Assembly (NCBI GenBank): GCA_023399465.1
Contig: JAEWPB010000119.1
Coordinates: 1 to 64,000 of the forward strand
Direction of reading: 5' to 3'
DNA length: 64,000 bases
DNA from: Pseudomonadota bacterium
GTDB taxonomy: Bacteria; Pseudomonadota; Alphaproteobacteria; Rhizobiales; Rhizobiaceae
This document shows, in pieces, positions 25,375 through 33,628 of this stretch (position 1 is its first letter; the number at the start of each line of letters is the position of its first letter). The notes under the pieces were generated by a model that was not told the origin of the DNA, ran no database searches, and was given only the letters and a program-made list of their open reading frames with translations. Both the position numbers and the translations under genes were made by a program.

Positions 25375-25484
25375 GGTAAGACGATCGATGCGGCGCTGGT
25401 GGACGGAGAACCGGCGGCACCGGGTCAAGGAGGAGGGCGCCCCGCGGGAGTGACAGCGGCTGACGGTGGCGTGGAACGAGGACT

Positions 25485-26348
25485 ATGGACATCACTGCCG
25501 AAACTTTGCGCGCGGGCCTGATCGGCTCGGGAATCCAGCGCTCGCTGACGCCTGCCATGCACATGGCCGAAGGCAAGGCGCTGGGCTTCGACTATGCTTA
25601 CGAACTGTTTGACCTCGACCGTCTTGGCGGAGGGGCAGAACTCCTGCCCGAACTTCTGGTGCAGGCCGAGCAACGCGGCCTTGCGGGGCTCAACATTACC
25701 CATCCCTGCAAGCAGACGGTGATACCGCTGCTCGACGAGCTTTCCGAGGAGGCGGCCAAGCTCGGTGCCGTCAACACCGTCGTGCTGCGCGCCGGACGCC
25801 GGATCGGCCACAATACCGACTGGTGGGGATTTGCCGAAGGCCTGCGCCGCCAGTTGCCGCAGGCTGATCTGCGGAATGTGGTGCAGCTTGGCGCTGGCGG
25901 CGCCGGGGCTGCTACCGCCTTCGCAATTCTGACGCTCGGTGCCGCCTCGCTGACGATCTTCGACGTCGATCACGAACGTGCCCGGCAACTGGCCTTGACG
26001 ATGGCCGGACATTTTCCGAACGCTGCGGTATCTGCCGGCGCTGATCTCCAAGAGGCGATGGCACAGGCAACCGGACTGGTGCATGCGACCCCGACCGGGA
26101 TGGACAAACATCCGGGGCTGCCGCTGCCGGCGGAACTCTTGCGGCCCGAGCTGTTCGTGGCCGAGATCGTCTATTTTCCGCTGGAGACCGCGCTCCTCGC
26201 CGAGGCGCGCCGGCGCGGTTGCCGCATCGCCGATGGTGGCGGCATGGCGGTATTCCAGGCCGTGGGCGCCTTCGCGCTGTTCACCGAGCGGACGCCGGAT
26301 GCCGGGCGCATGCAGGCGCATTTCCGGGCGCTGACCACTGCGTCCTGA
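25485..26348 (+). CDS. Shikimate (quinate/shikimate) dehydrogenase
   Basis: NAD(P)-dependent dehydrogenase of 287 residues, AroE/YdiB family. The catalytic lysine is in GLNITHPCKQTVIP (near residue 72), the aspartate in GHNTDWWGF (near 108), and the nucleotide-binding loop is LGAGGAGAATAF (near 135). TPAMHMAEGKALGFDYAYEL is the substrate-site N-terminus. In this catabolic setting it oxidises shikimate to 3-dehydroshikimate, and/or quinate to 3-dehydroquinate, rather than acting in aromatic biosynthesis. The cofactor-specificity residues after FDVDHERARQ (aspartates, no arginine) favour NAD+ over NADP+. It diverges from the TetR gene across the palindrome-bearing promoter, and a separate GntR gene lies downstream on the other strand. 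Confidence 0.9.
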   Translation: MDITAETLRAGLIGSGIQRSLTPAMHMAEGKALGFDYAYELFDLDRLGGGAELLPELLVQAEQRGLAGLNITHPCKQTVIPLLDELSEEAAKLGAVNTVVLRAGRRIGHNTDWWGFAEGLRRQLPQADLRNVVQLGAGGAGAATAFAILTLGAASLTIFDVDHERARQLALTMAGHFPNAAVSAGADLQEAMAQATGLVHATPTGMDKHPGLPLPAELLRPELFVAEIVYFPLETALLAEARRRGCRIADGGGMAVFQAVGAFALFTERTPDAGRMQAHFRALTTAS

Positions 26349-26405
26349 CGAACCGTCGGATTGCGTTCCGACGGGCCGGGAAACCGAGGATAATGGAAAA
26401 CACCT

Positions 26406-27179
26406 TCAGGCGGCCGGGAAACGGCCGGTTTCCAGCACATGGGTGATGCCGTTCCAGACATGCTGCTTCAGCATTTCGGTGGCAGCCGGGGTGTCGCGCT
26501 CCATCGCAAATTCGAAGAGCTTGCGATGGTCATCGGCGACGGCCGTGCCGCGAAAGCTGCGGGCGAGAAGGTGATAGCGCAGGAACCGGTCGAAGACCGA
26601 TGACAGCAAGTCCATCAGGGTCAGTGAATCGCAGGCCGAAACCAGCGCCTGATGGAACTCCCGGTCGTAGCGCACCCACTCGGCGGTGCGTTCCACCTCG
26701 CCGGCCAAGAGCCGCCGCTCGAGTGCCACCAGCTTATGGTGGGCGGCGACCACGCGCGCTTCCCAGTCGAGGTCGCCGCGGGCGAAGGAGAGCTGGATCG
26801 CATGGCTTTCGAGAAGCGTGCGGATCTCGCCGAGTTCGATCAGTTCGCGCCGCGTCGCCGGGCTGACGTGAAAACCGCGCTGGCCCTCGGCCACCACCAG
26901 ATTTTCGGCCGTAAGCCGGTTCAGCGCTTCCCGCAAAGTCGGAACGCTGACGCCATAGCTCGCCTTCAGCTGCTCGAGCCTGAGTTTCGCTCCCGGCTCG
27001 AGGGTGCCGCGGATAATGTCGTGGCGGATCAGGCGGAATGCGGTCTCGCCGGCGGTTTCCTGGAGGAGGTCTGGATCCAAGGCTCTCAATCCCTGCACGC
27101 GGATTTCATAAGGCGAAAGACAAAATGCCTGATATAAAACAACATAATTTGCAGATCGGGAAAGACAACCACTTGCCAA
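26406..27179 (-). CDS. GntR-family transcriptional regulator (FadR-like)
   Basis: Regulator with an N-terminal winged helix-turn-helix (AFRLIRHDIIRGTLEPGAKL, then LKASYGVSVPTLREALNRL) and a FadR-type helical C-terminal domain (FCD; FDRFLRYHLLAR and a metal-site-like D/H pattern). The family length is about 220-240, and the first ~35 residues of the longest reading are not homologous, so the real start may be a GTG or TTG near 27095-27075 (CAGGGA-like ribosome site); I keep the ATG at 27179 with that caveat. It lies between the dehydrogenase and the TRAP operon, divergent from the latter, so it may control either. Effector unknown. Confidence 0.85.
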   Translation of the reverse strand: MASGCLSRSANYVVLYQAFCLSPYEIRVQGLRALDPDLLQETAGETAFRLIRHDIIRGTLEPGAKLRLEQLKASYGVSVPTLREALNRLTAENLVVAEGQRGFHVSPATRRELIELGEIRTLLESHAIQLSFARGDLDWEARVVAAHHKLVALERRLLAGEVERTAEWVRYDREFHQALVSACDSLTLMDLLSSVFDRFLRYHLLARSFRGTAVADDHRKLFEFAMERDTPAATEMLKQHVWNGITHVLETGRFPAA

Positions 27180-27199
27180 TGGTCATTTTTTCACGACTA

Positions 27200-27230
27200 T
27201 TGACCTAAACGAACTGTTTAGTACAAAAAT
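27200..27230 (+). promoter_or_regulatory. Promoter/operator of the TRAP-shikimate operon
   Basis: TTGACC (27200-27205) is followed by the near-palindrome ACGAACTGTTTAGT (27209-27222) and GTACAAAAAT. CTAAAC (27205-27210) and GTTTAG (27216-27221) form an exact inverted repeat. The element aligns with the operator at 25351 at 18 of 22 positions, suggesting one regulator acts at both. Confidence 0.6.
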
Positions 27231-27315
27231 GCAGGGAACAGCCGGCCAACTGGTCCGGAGAGAGGGAATTCCCGTCCGTGGAGGCGGTCCGGGGTATTGA
27301 AGAGGAGGAAATCCA

Positions 27316-28317
27316 ATGACTAACGTATTCACGCGCCGCCAGATACTGGGCGCTTCGCTTGCGGCGTCCGTCGCCGCCGCCACCTTGTCTGTGTCGCTGC
27401 CGGCACTCGCACAGGAACCGCAGGCACTGAAATTCTCCGCGGTGTTTTCCGAGCAGGACATCCGCGCCGAGATGGTGAAGATGTTTGCCGAGGAGCTCAA
27501 GGACAGCTTCAAGGTCGAGCCCTTCTACGGCGGTACGCTGTTCAAGCAGGGCACCGAACTCGTCGCCCTTCAGCGCGGCAACCTGCAGATGGGCAATATC
27601 GCGCCGCAGGACATTTCCAAGCAGATCCCGGAATGGTCCGTCCTGACATCGGCCTACCTGTTCCGCGACGCCGCCCATGTGCGCGCCTTCTTCGCCAGCG
27701 ACGTCGGCGCCGAGTTCAAGAAGATGGCCGAAGAGAAGGCTGGCGTACACATTCTCGGCCCGACCTATTTCGGCGCCCGTCACGTCGGCCTGAAGTCCGA
27801 CAAGAAGATCGCGACGCCGGCCGATCTGTCGGGCGTCAAGCTGCGCATGCCTGGCGGTGACGCCTGGCAGTTCCTCGGCTCGGCGATCGGTGCCAATCCG
27901 ATGCCGATGGCCTACGCCGAAGTCTATACCGGCCTGCAGACCGGCGCGATCGACGGCCAGGACAACCCGCTTCCGAACGTCAAGAACATGAAGTTCTATG
28001 AAGTGATGTCGCAGGTGGTGCTGACGTCGCACCTGATCGGCTACGATCTGCTGACGATTTCCGCCGAAGTCTGGAATGGTCTCTCGGACGAGCAGCGGGC
28101 GAAGATCCAGGCCGCCGCCGACAAGGCGATGAAGTGGAGCGAAGACCAGCACCTCGCCCAGGAAGCCTCGCTGGTCGAAGAGTTCAAGGCCGCCGGCCTC
28201 CAGGTCTACGAGCCCGATATCGACGCCTTCCGCAAGTTTGCCCAGGAAAAGTACCTTGGTTCGGATCTGGCCAAGTCGTGGCCGGAAGGGATCCTCGAAA
28301 AGGTTGCAGCCCTTTGA
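27316..28317 (+). CDS. dctP: TRAP transporter substrate-binding protein (DctP family)
   Basis: Periplasmic receptor of 333 residues for a tripartite ATP-independent transporter. The N-terminus carries a twin-arginine motif (TRRQILGAS) before a hydrophobic stretch and an ALA-type cleavage site, so export may use Tat. The DctP landmarks GVKLRMPGGDAWQ and the strand with the substrate-binding arginine and ITGLQTGAIDGQDNP-type segment (VYTGLQTGAIDGQDNPLPNV, near residue 215) are clear. The ligand is most likely shikimate or quinate, inferred from the dehydratase genes of the same operon. A strong stem-loop at 28328-28353 separates it from dctQ. Confidence 0.92.
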   Translation: MTNVFTRRQILGASLAASVAAATLSVSLPALAQEPQALKFSAVFSEQDIRAEMVKMFAEELKDSFKVEPFYGGTLFKQGTELVALQRGNLQMGNIAPQDISKQIPEWSVLTSAYLFRDAAHVRAFFASDVGAEFKKMAEEKAGVHILGPTYFGARHVGLKSDKKIATPADLSGVKLRMPGGDAWQFLGSAIGANPMPMAYAEVYTGLQTGAIDGQDNPLPNVKNMKFYEVMSQVVLTSHLIGYDLLTISAEVWNGLSDEQRAKIQAAADKAMKWSEDQHLAQEASLVEEFKAAGLQVYEPDIDAFRKFAQEKYLGSDLAKSWPEGILEKVAAL

Positions 28318-28327
28318 TCCTGACTGC

Positions 28328-28353
28328 CTTGCGGGGCTGACAAGCCCCGCAAG
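28328..28353 (+). terminator. Stem-loop between dctP and dctQ
   Basis: CTTGCGGGGCT, GACA loop and AGCCCCGCAAG form a perfect 11-bp stem 11 bases after the dctP stop codon. There is no T tract. It is the third of four such hairpins behind binding-protein genes in this window. Confidence 0.65.
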
Positions 28354-28415
28354 CGACAAGGCGGACCGGCTGCCCTTCCGGGGGCCGGCCTGCCGACAGC
28401 TTTCGAGGAGACATC

Positions 28416-28928
28416 ATGAATTTACCTGCGACCGGTGCGTGGCTCAGGCGCCGCGCCGAAAATGTCCTGGCGCTGCTCCTGGCCCTGATGTTCGTGGCCT
28501 TCATCCTGCAGATCGTGTCCCGCTATGTGCTCAACCTGTCGATCGGGTGGACGCACGAGATCAGCGTGGCGCTGTGGATGTGGCTCGTGCTTTTCGGCGC
28601 GGCCTTCGTGGTGCGCGAAAGCGAGGAGATCCGCTTCGATCTGATCTGGGGCACCGCCAGCGCGGGCAGCCGGCGAGTAATGCAGATCGTCACCTCCGCC
28701 AGCCTGATCGTGCTGTTCGGCGTCTCGCTGCCCGGGGTGATCGACTACGTCACGTTCATGAAGGTCGAGAGCACGGCCTATCTGAAGATCCGCTTCGACT
28801 ACCTCTATTCGATCTACGTGGTCTTCGCGATCGCGATGATCATCCGCTACATCTGGCTCGCAGTACAGGCCATTCGCGGCCAGGCGCCTGAGGCTTTCGA
28901 CCCAACCAAGGCGAGTTCGGGCGTATGA
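28416..28928 (+). CDS. dctQ: TRAP transporter small permease (DctQ family)
   Basis: Inner-membrane small subunit, 170 residues, four predicted transmembrane helices. The DctQ-typical segment FILQIVSRYVLNLSIGWTHE and LWMWLVLFGAAFVVRESEEI lie in helices 1-2. It ends in a polar tail and overlaps the start of dctM by 4 bases (ATGA), so both are co-translated. With dctP and dctM it forms a sodium- or proton-coupled importer. Nothing unusual in its sequence. Confidence 0.9.
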   Translation: MNLPATGAWLRRRAENVLALLLALMFVAFILQIVSRYVLNLSIGWTHEISVALWMWLVLFGAAFVVRESEEIRFDLIWGTASAGSRRVMQIVTSASLIVLFGVSLPGVIDYVTFMKVESTAYLKIRFDYLYSIYVVFAIAMIIRYIWLAVQAIRGQAPEAFDPTKASSGV

Positions 28929-30226
28929 ACCTTACCAGTCCCTTTTCGATTTCCATCGTCATCATGACGATTCTCGCCTTGCTTGGCATGCCGATCGGCC
29001 TGTCGATGATGACCGGGTCGATCGTCTATCTCTGGATTGTCGGTGCCGACATGGGAACTGTCGCCGAACAGTTCATGAACGGCATGTATTCGAACTACAT
29101 CATCCTCGCGGTGCCGCTCTTCATCCTGGCGGCCGAGTTCATGAACATCGGTTCGATGACCGAGCGCCTGCTGGTCTTCTGCAATGTTCTGGTCGGCCGC
29201 TTCCGCGGTGGCCTGGCGCAGGTCAACATCGTGCAGAGCATCATCTTTGCCGGCATGTCCGGCTCGGCGATTGCGGATGCGGCCGGCAGCGGTCGCATGA
29301 TGCAGAACATGATGACCCGGGAAGGCCGCTACACGCCGAGCTATGCGGCATCGCTGACGGCGGTGACGGCAGTCATCGGCCCGATCATTCCGCCGTCCAT
29401 CCCAATGGTGATCTATGCGCTCGTTTCCGACGCCTCGATCGGCTATCTCTTCCTCGCGGGCATGGTGCCGGGCCTGCTGATGGCGGGCATGCAGATGGTG
29501 CAGGTCGCAATCACGGCACGCCGCCATAACTTCCCCGTCGAACCGCCGGTGGCGTTGAAGGACGTGCCGCTCATCACCTGGCGTGCCTTTCCCGCACTGA
29601 TGATGCCGGTGGTGCTTCTCGGCTGCATCTACAGCGGCATCACCACGCCGACCGAGGCGGCTGCGCTCGCCGCCGCCTATGCGCTGGTGATTTCCGCGTT
29701 GATCTACCGCAGCCTGTCGGCATCGGCCGTCTATGACGCGCTGATCTCGAGTGCAAAGACCTCGGCCTCGATCGGTATGCTGATCGCCGGCGCCCTGGTG
29801 TTCAACTATATCGTCACTATCGAGAACATCCCGGAGAGCATCCGAAATATCATGGTCGGCTGGGAGATGTCGCCGATCACCTTCCTGATCTTCGTCAACG
29901 TGGTGCTGCTGCTGCTCGGCTGCGTTCTCGAAGGCACGGCGATCCTGCTGATCATTGTCCCGGTGTTCATTCCGACGGCGCAGGCGCTCGGCATCGACAT
30001 GGTGCACTTCGGCGTCGTCGTCGTGGTCAACATCATGCTGGGACTGGTGACGCCGCCTTACGGCCTGCTGCTGTTCATCATGACCAACATTTCAGGCGCG
30101 CCGGTGCGCGACATCATCCGCGATACGCTGCCGTTCCTTTTCTGGATGGTGTTGTGCCTGGCGCTGATCACCTTCGTGCCGGAAACCGTGCTGTGGCTGC
30201 CGCGCCTGCTTGGCTATCAGGGCTGA
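28925..30226 (+). CDS. dctM: TRAP transporter large permease (DctM family)
   Basis: Inner-membrane large subunit, 433 residues, about twelve hydrophobic segments in the two-repeat ion-transporter fold. DctM landmarks include GMSGSAIADAAGSGRMM (near residue 115) and PTEAAALAAAYALVIS (near 245) in the repeat loops, plus LGLVTPPYGLLLF near the C-terminus. It moves the substrate delivered by DctP, driven by an ion gradient. It is followed 12 bases later by the 3-dehydroquinate dehydratase gene, which ties transport to quinate/shikimate catabolism. Confidence 0.92.
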   Translation: MNLTSPFSISIVIMTILALLGMPIGLSMMTGSIVYLWIVGADMGTVAEQFMNGMYSNYIILAVPLFILAAEFMNIGSMTERLLVFCNVLVGRFRGGLAQVNIVQSIIFAGMSGSAIADAAGSGRMMQNMMTREGRYTPSYAASLTAVTAVIGPIIPPSIPMVIYALVSDASIGYLFLAGMVPGLLMAGMQMVQVAITARRHNFPVEPPVALKDVPLITWRAFPALMMPVVLLGCIYSGITTPTEAAALAAAYALVISALIYRSLSASAVYDALISSAKTSASIGMLIAGALVFNYIVTIENIPESIRNIMVGWEMSPITFLIFVNVVLLLLGCVLEGTAILLIIVPVFIPTAQALGIDMVHFGVVVVVNIMLGLVTPPYGLLLFIMTNISGAPVRDIIRDTLPFLFWMVLCLALITFVPETVLWLPRLLGYQG

Positions 30227-30238
30227 TTGGACACCGAC

Positions 30239-30688
30239 ATGACCGAGCTGAAACCGATCTACATCCTCAACGGGCCGAACCTCAACCGGCTCGGCAAGCG
30301 CGAACCCGAGATCTACGGGCACGACACACTGGCCGACGTCGAGGCCTGGTGCCGGGAGGCGGCTGGCGAACGTCCGGTCGTCTTTCGCCAGACCAACAGC
30401 GAGGAAACGCTGATCGACCTGGTTCACGAAGCGATAGACGAGGGCGCCGGGATCCTCATCAATCCCGCCGCCTTTACCTTCACCTCGCTGGCGCTGCTCG
30501 ATGCCCTGAAGATGTTCAAGGGGCCGATCATCGAGTTCCACATCAGCAATGTGCACCGGCGCGAGGCGATCTACCACAAGTCCTATGTCTCGATGACCGC
30601 GACCACGGTCATGGCCGGCCTCGGCGCCAGGGGCTACCCCATCGCCGTAAGAGCGCTGGAACTGCTGATCTCGGAAGGCAAGCGGTAG
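30239..30688 (+). CDS. aroQ: Type II 3-dehydroquinate dehydratase
   Basis: Cytoplasmic dehydratase of 149 residues, converting 3-dehydroquinate to 3-dehydroshikimate. NGPNLNRLGKREPEIYG holds the loop arginine and catalytic tyrosine, and IEFHISNVHRRE holds the catalytic histidine. The motif that is usually NPAAxTHTS reads NPAAFTFTS here: the conserved histidine (His81 in M. tuberculosis numbering, an active-site residue) is phenylalanine. The DNA codons are plain (TTT ACC TTC ACC), so this is not a misread frame. It may mark a catabolic subfamily with altered substrate handling. ATG 30239 is used, 12 bases after dctM. The next gene encodes the following pathway step. Confidence 0.88.
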   Translation: MTELKPIYILNGPNLNRLGKREPEIYGHDTLADVEAWCREAAGERPVVFRQTNSEETLIDLVHEAIDEGAGILINPAAFTFTSLALLDALKMFKGPIIEFHISNVHRREAIYHKSYVSMTATTVMAGLGARGYPIAVRALELLISEGKR

Positions 30689-30723
30689 CCGCCGCGCCGC
30701 CGCACAAAGCCAGGGGAATTCGG

Positions 30724-32616
30724 ATGAAGACATCGATTGCGACGTTATCGATCAGCGGGGAATTCGAGCAGAAGCTGGCGGCGATCGCACGCACCGGCTT
30801 CGACGGGATCGAGATCTTCGAGAACGACTTCCTCGCCTTCGACCGCTCCCCGGCGGAAGTCGGCCGCATGGTCCGCGACCATGGGCTGGAGGTGACGCTG
30901 TTCCAGCCGTTCCGCGATTTCGAGGGCATGCCGGAGCCGTTCCGCAGCTGCAACTTCGACCGCGCCGAGCGCAAGTTCGACCTGATGGCCGAGCTTGGGA
31001 CGGACCTGATGCTGATCTGCTCGAACGTCTCGCCGGTGGCGCTCGGCGGCATCGACCGGGCGGCGGCGGATTTCCGGGAACTGGGCGAACGGGCGGCCAG
31101 GCGGGGCCTGCGTGTCGGCTACGAGGCGCTCGCCTGGGGGCGCCATATCCACGACCATCGCGATGCCTGGGAGATCGTCCGTCGCGCCGATCACAACAAC
31201 ATCGGGCTGATCCTCGACAGTTTTCACACGCTGGCGCGCAAGATCGACGTCAATTCGATCCGCGCCATTCCCGAAGATCGCATCTTCATCGTGCAGCTGG
31301 CGGATGCGCCGCAGATCGAGATGGACCTGCTCTACTGGTCGCGCCATTTCCGCAACATGCCGGGAGAGGGTGATCTGCCGGTAACCGATTTCATGCGCGC
31401 GGTGGCTGCCACAGGCTACGACGGCTACCTTTCGCTGGAGATCTTCAACGATCAGTTTCGCGGTGGCTCGCCGACGGCAATCTCCGCCGATGGCCGCCGC
31501 TCGCTCATCTACCTGATGGACCAGGTCAAGCGTGCGGAACCGGAGATCGCCATGAGCGTTCCCGCGATGCCCGAGCGGGCCGACGTCGAGGAGGTCGCGT
31601 TCGTGGAGTTCGCGGTCGATGACAATGATGGCGCTCAACTGGAAGGCTTGCTGGCGACCCTCGGTTTCCGCAAGGCGGCGCAGCACCGGTCGAAAGCGGT
31701 GACGGTCTTCCGGCAGGGCGGCGCCAACCTCATCCTCAACCGCGACGAAAAGGGCTTCGCCAACGCCTCCTATCTCGTGCACGGGGCCAATGCCTATGCG
31801 ATCGCGCTGATGGTGGACGATGCGAAGGCGGCACTGGCACGCGCGCTGGCGCTCGGCGCCGAGCCCTTCGAGCAGCCGGTCGGCCCCGGTGAGGTCATGA
31901 TCCCGGCCATCCGCGGCGTCGGCGGCGGGCTGGTCTATTTCCTCGACCGCAGGGGAGATCTCGGCCGGATCTGGGATATCGATTTCGTGCCGCTGCCGGA
32001 CGACGGCGATGCGGCCGGCGATGTCGGGCTGACGCGCATCGACCACGTCGCCCAGACGGTCAAGTATGACGAGATGCTGACCTGGCTTCTGTTCTATACG
32101 TCGCAGTTGCAGACGCGGAAGACGCCGATGGTCGACATCATCGATCCGGCCGGGATCGTCCGTTCCCAGGTGGTGGAAAACGAAAAGGGCAGCCTGCGCA
32201 TCACGCTCAACGGTGCCGAGAACCGTAACACGCTCGCCGGGCGTTTCATCGCCGAGACCTTCGGTTCGGGAATCCAGCACATCGCCTTCGAGACCGACGA
32301 CATCTTTGCCACGGCGAATGCGCTTGCGCGCAACGGATTTGTGGCGCTGTCGATTTCCCCCAACTACTACGACGATGTCGAGGCCCGTTTCGGTCTTGAT
32401 CCTGAGCTCGTCGAGCGGCTGAAGGCCGGCAACATCCTCTATGATCGCGACGAGCGCGGAGAGTATTTCCAGCTCTATTCCCCGACCTATGGCGAAGGCT
32501 TTTTCTTCGAGATCGTCGAGCGGCGCGGCTATGAGGGGTATGGGGCGGCGAACGCGATCTTCCGTATCGCCGCCTTGCGCCGGCACCTTCGTCCGGTCGG
32601 CATGCCGTCGCAATAG
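30724..32616 (+). CDS. quiC: 3-Dehydroshikimate dehydratase fused to HPPD-like domain (QuiC type)
   Basis: Two-domain protein, 630 residues. Residues 1-275 are a sugar-phosphate-isomerase-like TIM barrel (begins MKTSIATLSISGEFEQKLAA; metal-binding E, D, H and E in GYEALAWG, LILDSFHTL, and SLEIFNDQFR) that forms protocatechuate from 3-dehydroshikimate. Residues 290-630 are a 4-hydroxyphenylpyruvate-dioxygenase-like vicinal-oxygen-chelate domain. The H/H/E metal triad seems intact: H in TRIDHVAQTV, H in GIQHIAFETD, and E in FFFEIVERRGYEG. This matches the QuiC1 type described in Pseudomonas, whose second domain has an uncertain role. Ends the island: shikimate/quinate to protocatechuate. Protocatechuate ring-cleavage genes are not in the window. 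Confidence 0.9.
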   Translation: MKTSIATLSISGEFEQKLAAIARTGFDGIEIFENDFLAFDRSPAEVGRMVRDHGLEVTLFQPFRDFEGMPEPFRSCNFDRAERKFDLMAELGTDLMLICSNVSPVALGGIDRAAADFRELGERAARRGLRVGYEALAWGRHIHDHRDAWEIVRRADHNNIGLILDSFHTLARKIDVNSIRAIPEDRIFIVQLADAPQIEMDLLYWSRHFRNMPGEGDLPVTDFMRAVAATGYDGYLSLEIFNDQFRGGSPTAISADGRRSLIYLMDQVKRAEPEIAMSVPAMPERADVEEVAFVEFAVDDNDGAQLEGLLATLGFRKAAQHRSKAVTVFRQGGANLILNRDEKGFANASYLVHGANAYAIALMVDDAKAALARALALGAEPFEQPVGPGEVMIPAIRGVGGGLVYFLDRRGDLGRIWDIDFVPLPDDGDAAGDVGLTRIDHVAQTVKYDEMLTWLLFYTSQLQTRKTPMVDIIDPAGIVRSQVVENEKGSLRITLNGAENRNTLAGRFIAETFGSGIQHIAFETDDIFATANALARNGFVALSISPNYYDDVEARFGLDPELVERLKAGNILYDRDERGEYFQLYSPTYGEGFFFEIVERRGYEGYGAANAIFRIAALRRHLRPVGMPSQ

Positions 32617-32752
32617 CCGAGCGGCCAGCCGCCACGCATCGGTGCCGGCGTCTCCGAAGGGATGACGGCGCGACCGCCACAATTGCCATTGCCGCCGATG
32701 CGCAAACGAGCGAGGGTGTAGTCGACTCGGCTCTCGGTGAAGAGGAAGGCGG

Positions 32753-33628
32753 ATGGGCGATTTCGTCGAGATCGTTGAAATGGCCGCGCGCGACGGCCTG
32801 CAGAACGAGAAGCGGATCATTCCGGCAGAGGAAAAGATCGCGCTCATCGACCGCCTCTCGGCCTGCGGCTTCCGGCGGATCGAGGCGACGAGCTTCGTCA
32901 GCCCGAAATGGGTCCCGCAACTGGCCGATGGCGCGGAGGTGCTGGCCGGCATCGTCCGCCTGCCCGGTGTTCGCATGTCCGCGCTGGTACCGAACATGAA
33001 GGGCTACGAGGCGGCCCGCGCCGCCGGGGTGGACGAGATCGCGATCTTCGTTTCGGCGTCCGAGGGCTTTTCGCGTGCCAACGTCAACTGTTCGATTGCC
33101 GAGAGCCTGCACCGCCTCGCCCCCGTTGCCGATGCGGCGCTATCCGACGGCATTGCCGTGCGCGGCTATGTCAGTTGCGCCATCGCCTGCCCCTATGACG
33201 GTCCGACGCCGCCGAAGGATGTCGCGGAGGTGGCGGACCGCCTCTTCGGCCTCGGCTGTCACGAAGTCAGTCTCGGCGATACCATCGGGCGGGGAACGCC
33301 CGGGGAAGTCGCGGCGATGCTTGACGCGGTGCTGGCGCGCGCGCCGGCGCAGCGGCTGGCAGGGCATTTTCACGATACCGGCGGCAGGGCGCTCGACAAC
33401 ATCCGCGTCAGTCTCGACATGGGACTGCGGGTGTTCGACGCCTCGGTCGGCGGGCTTGGCGGTTGCCCCTATGCGCCCGGCGCCAAGGGCAATGTCGACA
33501 CGGTCGCGGTGGCGGTCATGCTGGAGGAAATGGGCTACAGCACCGGGCTGGAGATCGCCTTGCTGGTGGAGGCAGCGGCCTTTGCCCGTGCGCTGGTGGG
33601 AACGCCGCAACAGGATGCCTGGCCATGA
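32753..33628 (+). CDS. mvaB: Hydroxymethylglutaryl-CoA lyase
   Basis: TIM-barrel lyase of 291 residues that splits HMG-CoA into acetyl-CoA and acetoacetate, the last step of leucine breakdown. It starts MGDFVEIVEMAARDGLQNEK (family EVxxRDGLQ motif with the metal aspartate), has SCAIACPYDG and SLGDTIGRGTPG, and the flexible catalytic loop SVGGLGGCPYAPGAKGN with the active-site cysteine. It is preceded by a good ribosome site (AGGAAGG). Its TGA overlaps the ATG of an enoyl-CoA hydratase, giving a tight pair. Other leucine-pathway genes (isovaleryl-CoA dehydrogenase, methylcrotonyl-CoA carboxylase) are not in the window. Confidence 0.93.
   Translation: MGDFVEIVEMAARDGLQNEKRIIPAEEKIALIDRLSACGFRRIEATSFVSPKWVPQLADGAEVLAGIVRLPGVRMSALVPNMKGYEAARAAGVDEIAIFVSASEGFSRANVNCSIAESLHRLAPVADAALSDGIAVRGYVSCAIACPYDGPTPPKDVAEVADRLFGLGCHEVSLGDTIGRGTPGEVAAMLDAVLARAPAQRLAGHFHDTGGRALDNIRVSLDMGLRVFDASVGGLGGCPYAPGAKGNVDTVAVAVMLEEMGYSTGLEIALLVEAAAFARALVGTPQQDAWP

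Noticed and set aside
22678..25428. 916-codon minus-strand open frame
   Set aside because: It runs antisense to SulP and PPK2 and out of frame through the TetR gene; composition is that of an antisense shadow.
30745..32997. 750-codon minus-strand open frame opposite quiC
   Set aside because: Antisense of a well-supported two-domain enzyme; His/Arg/Asp-rich translation without motifs.
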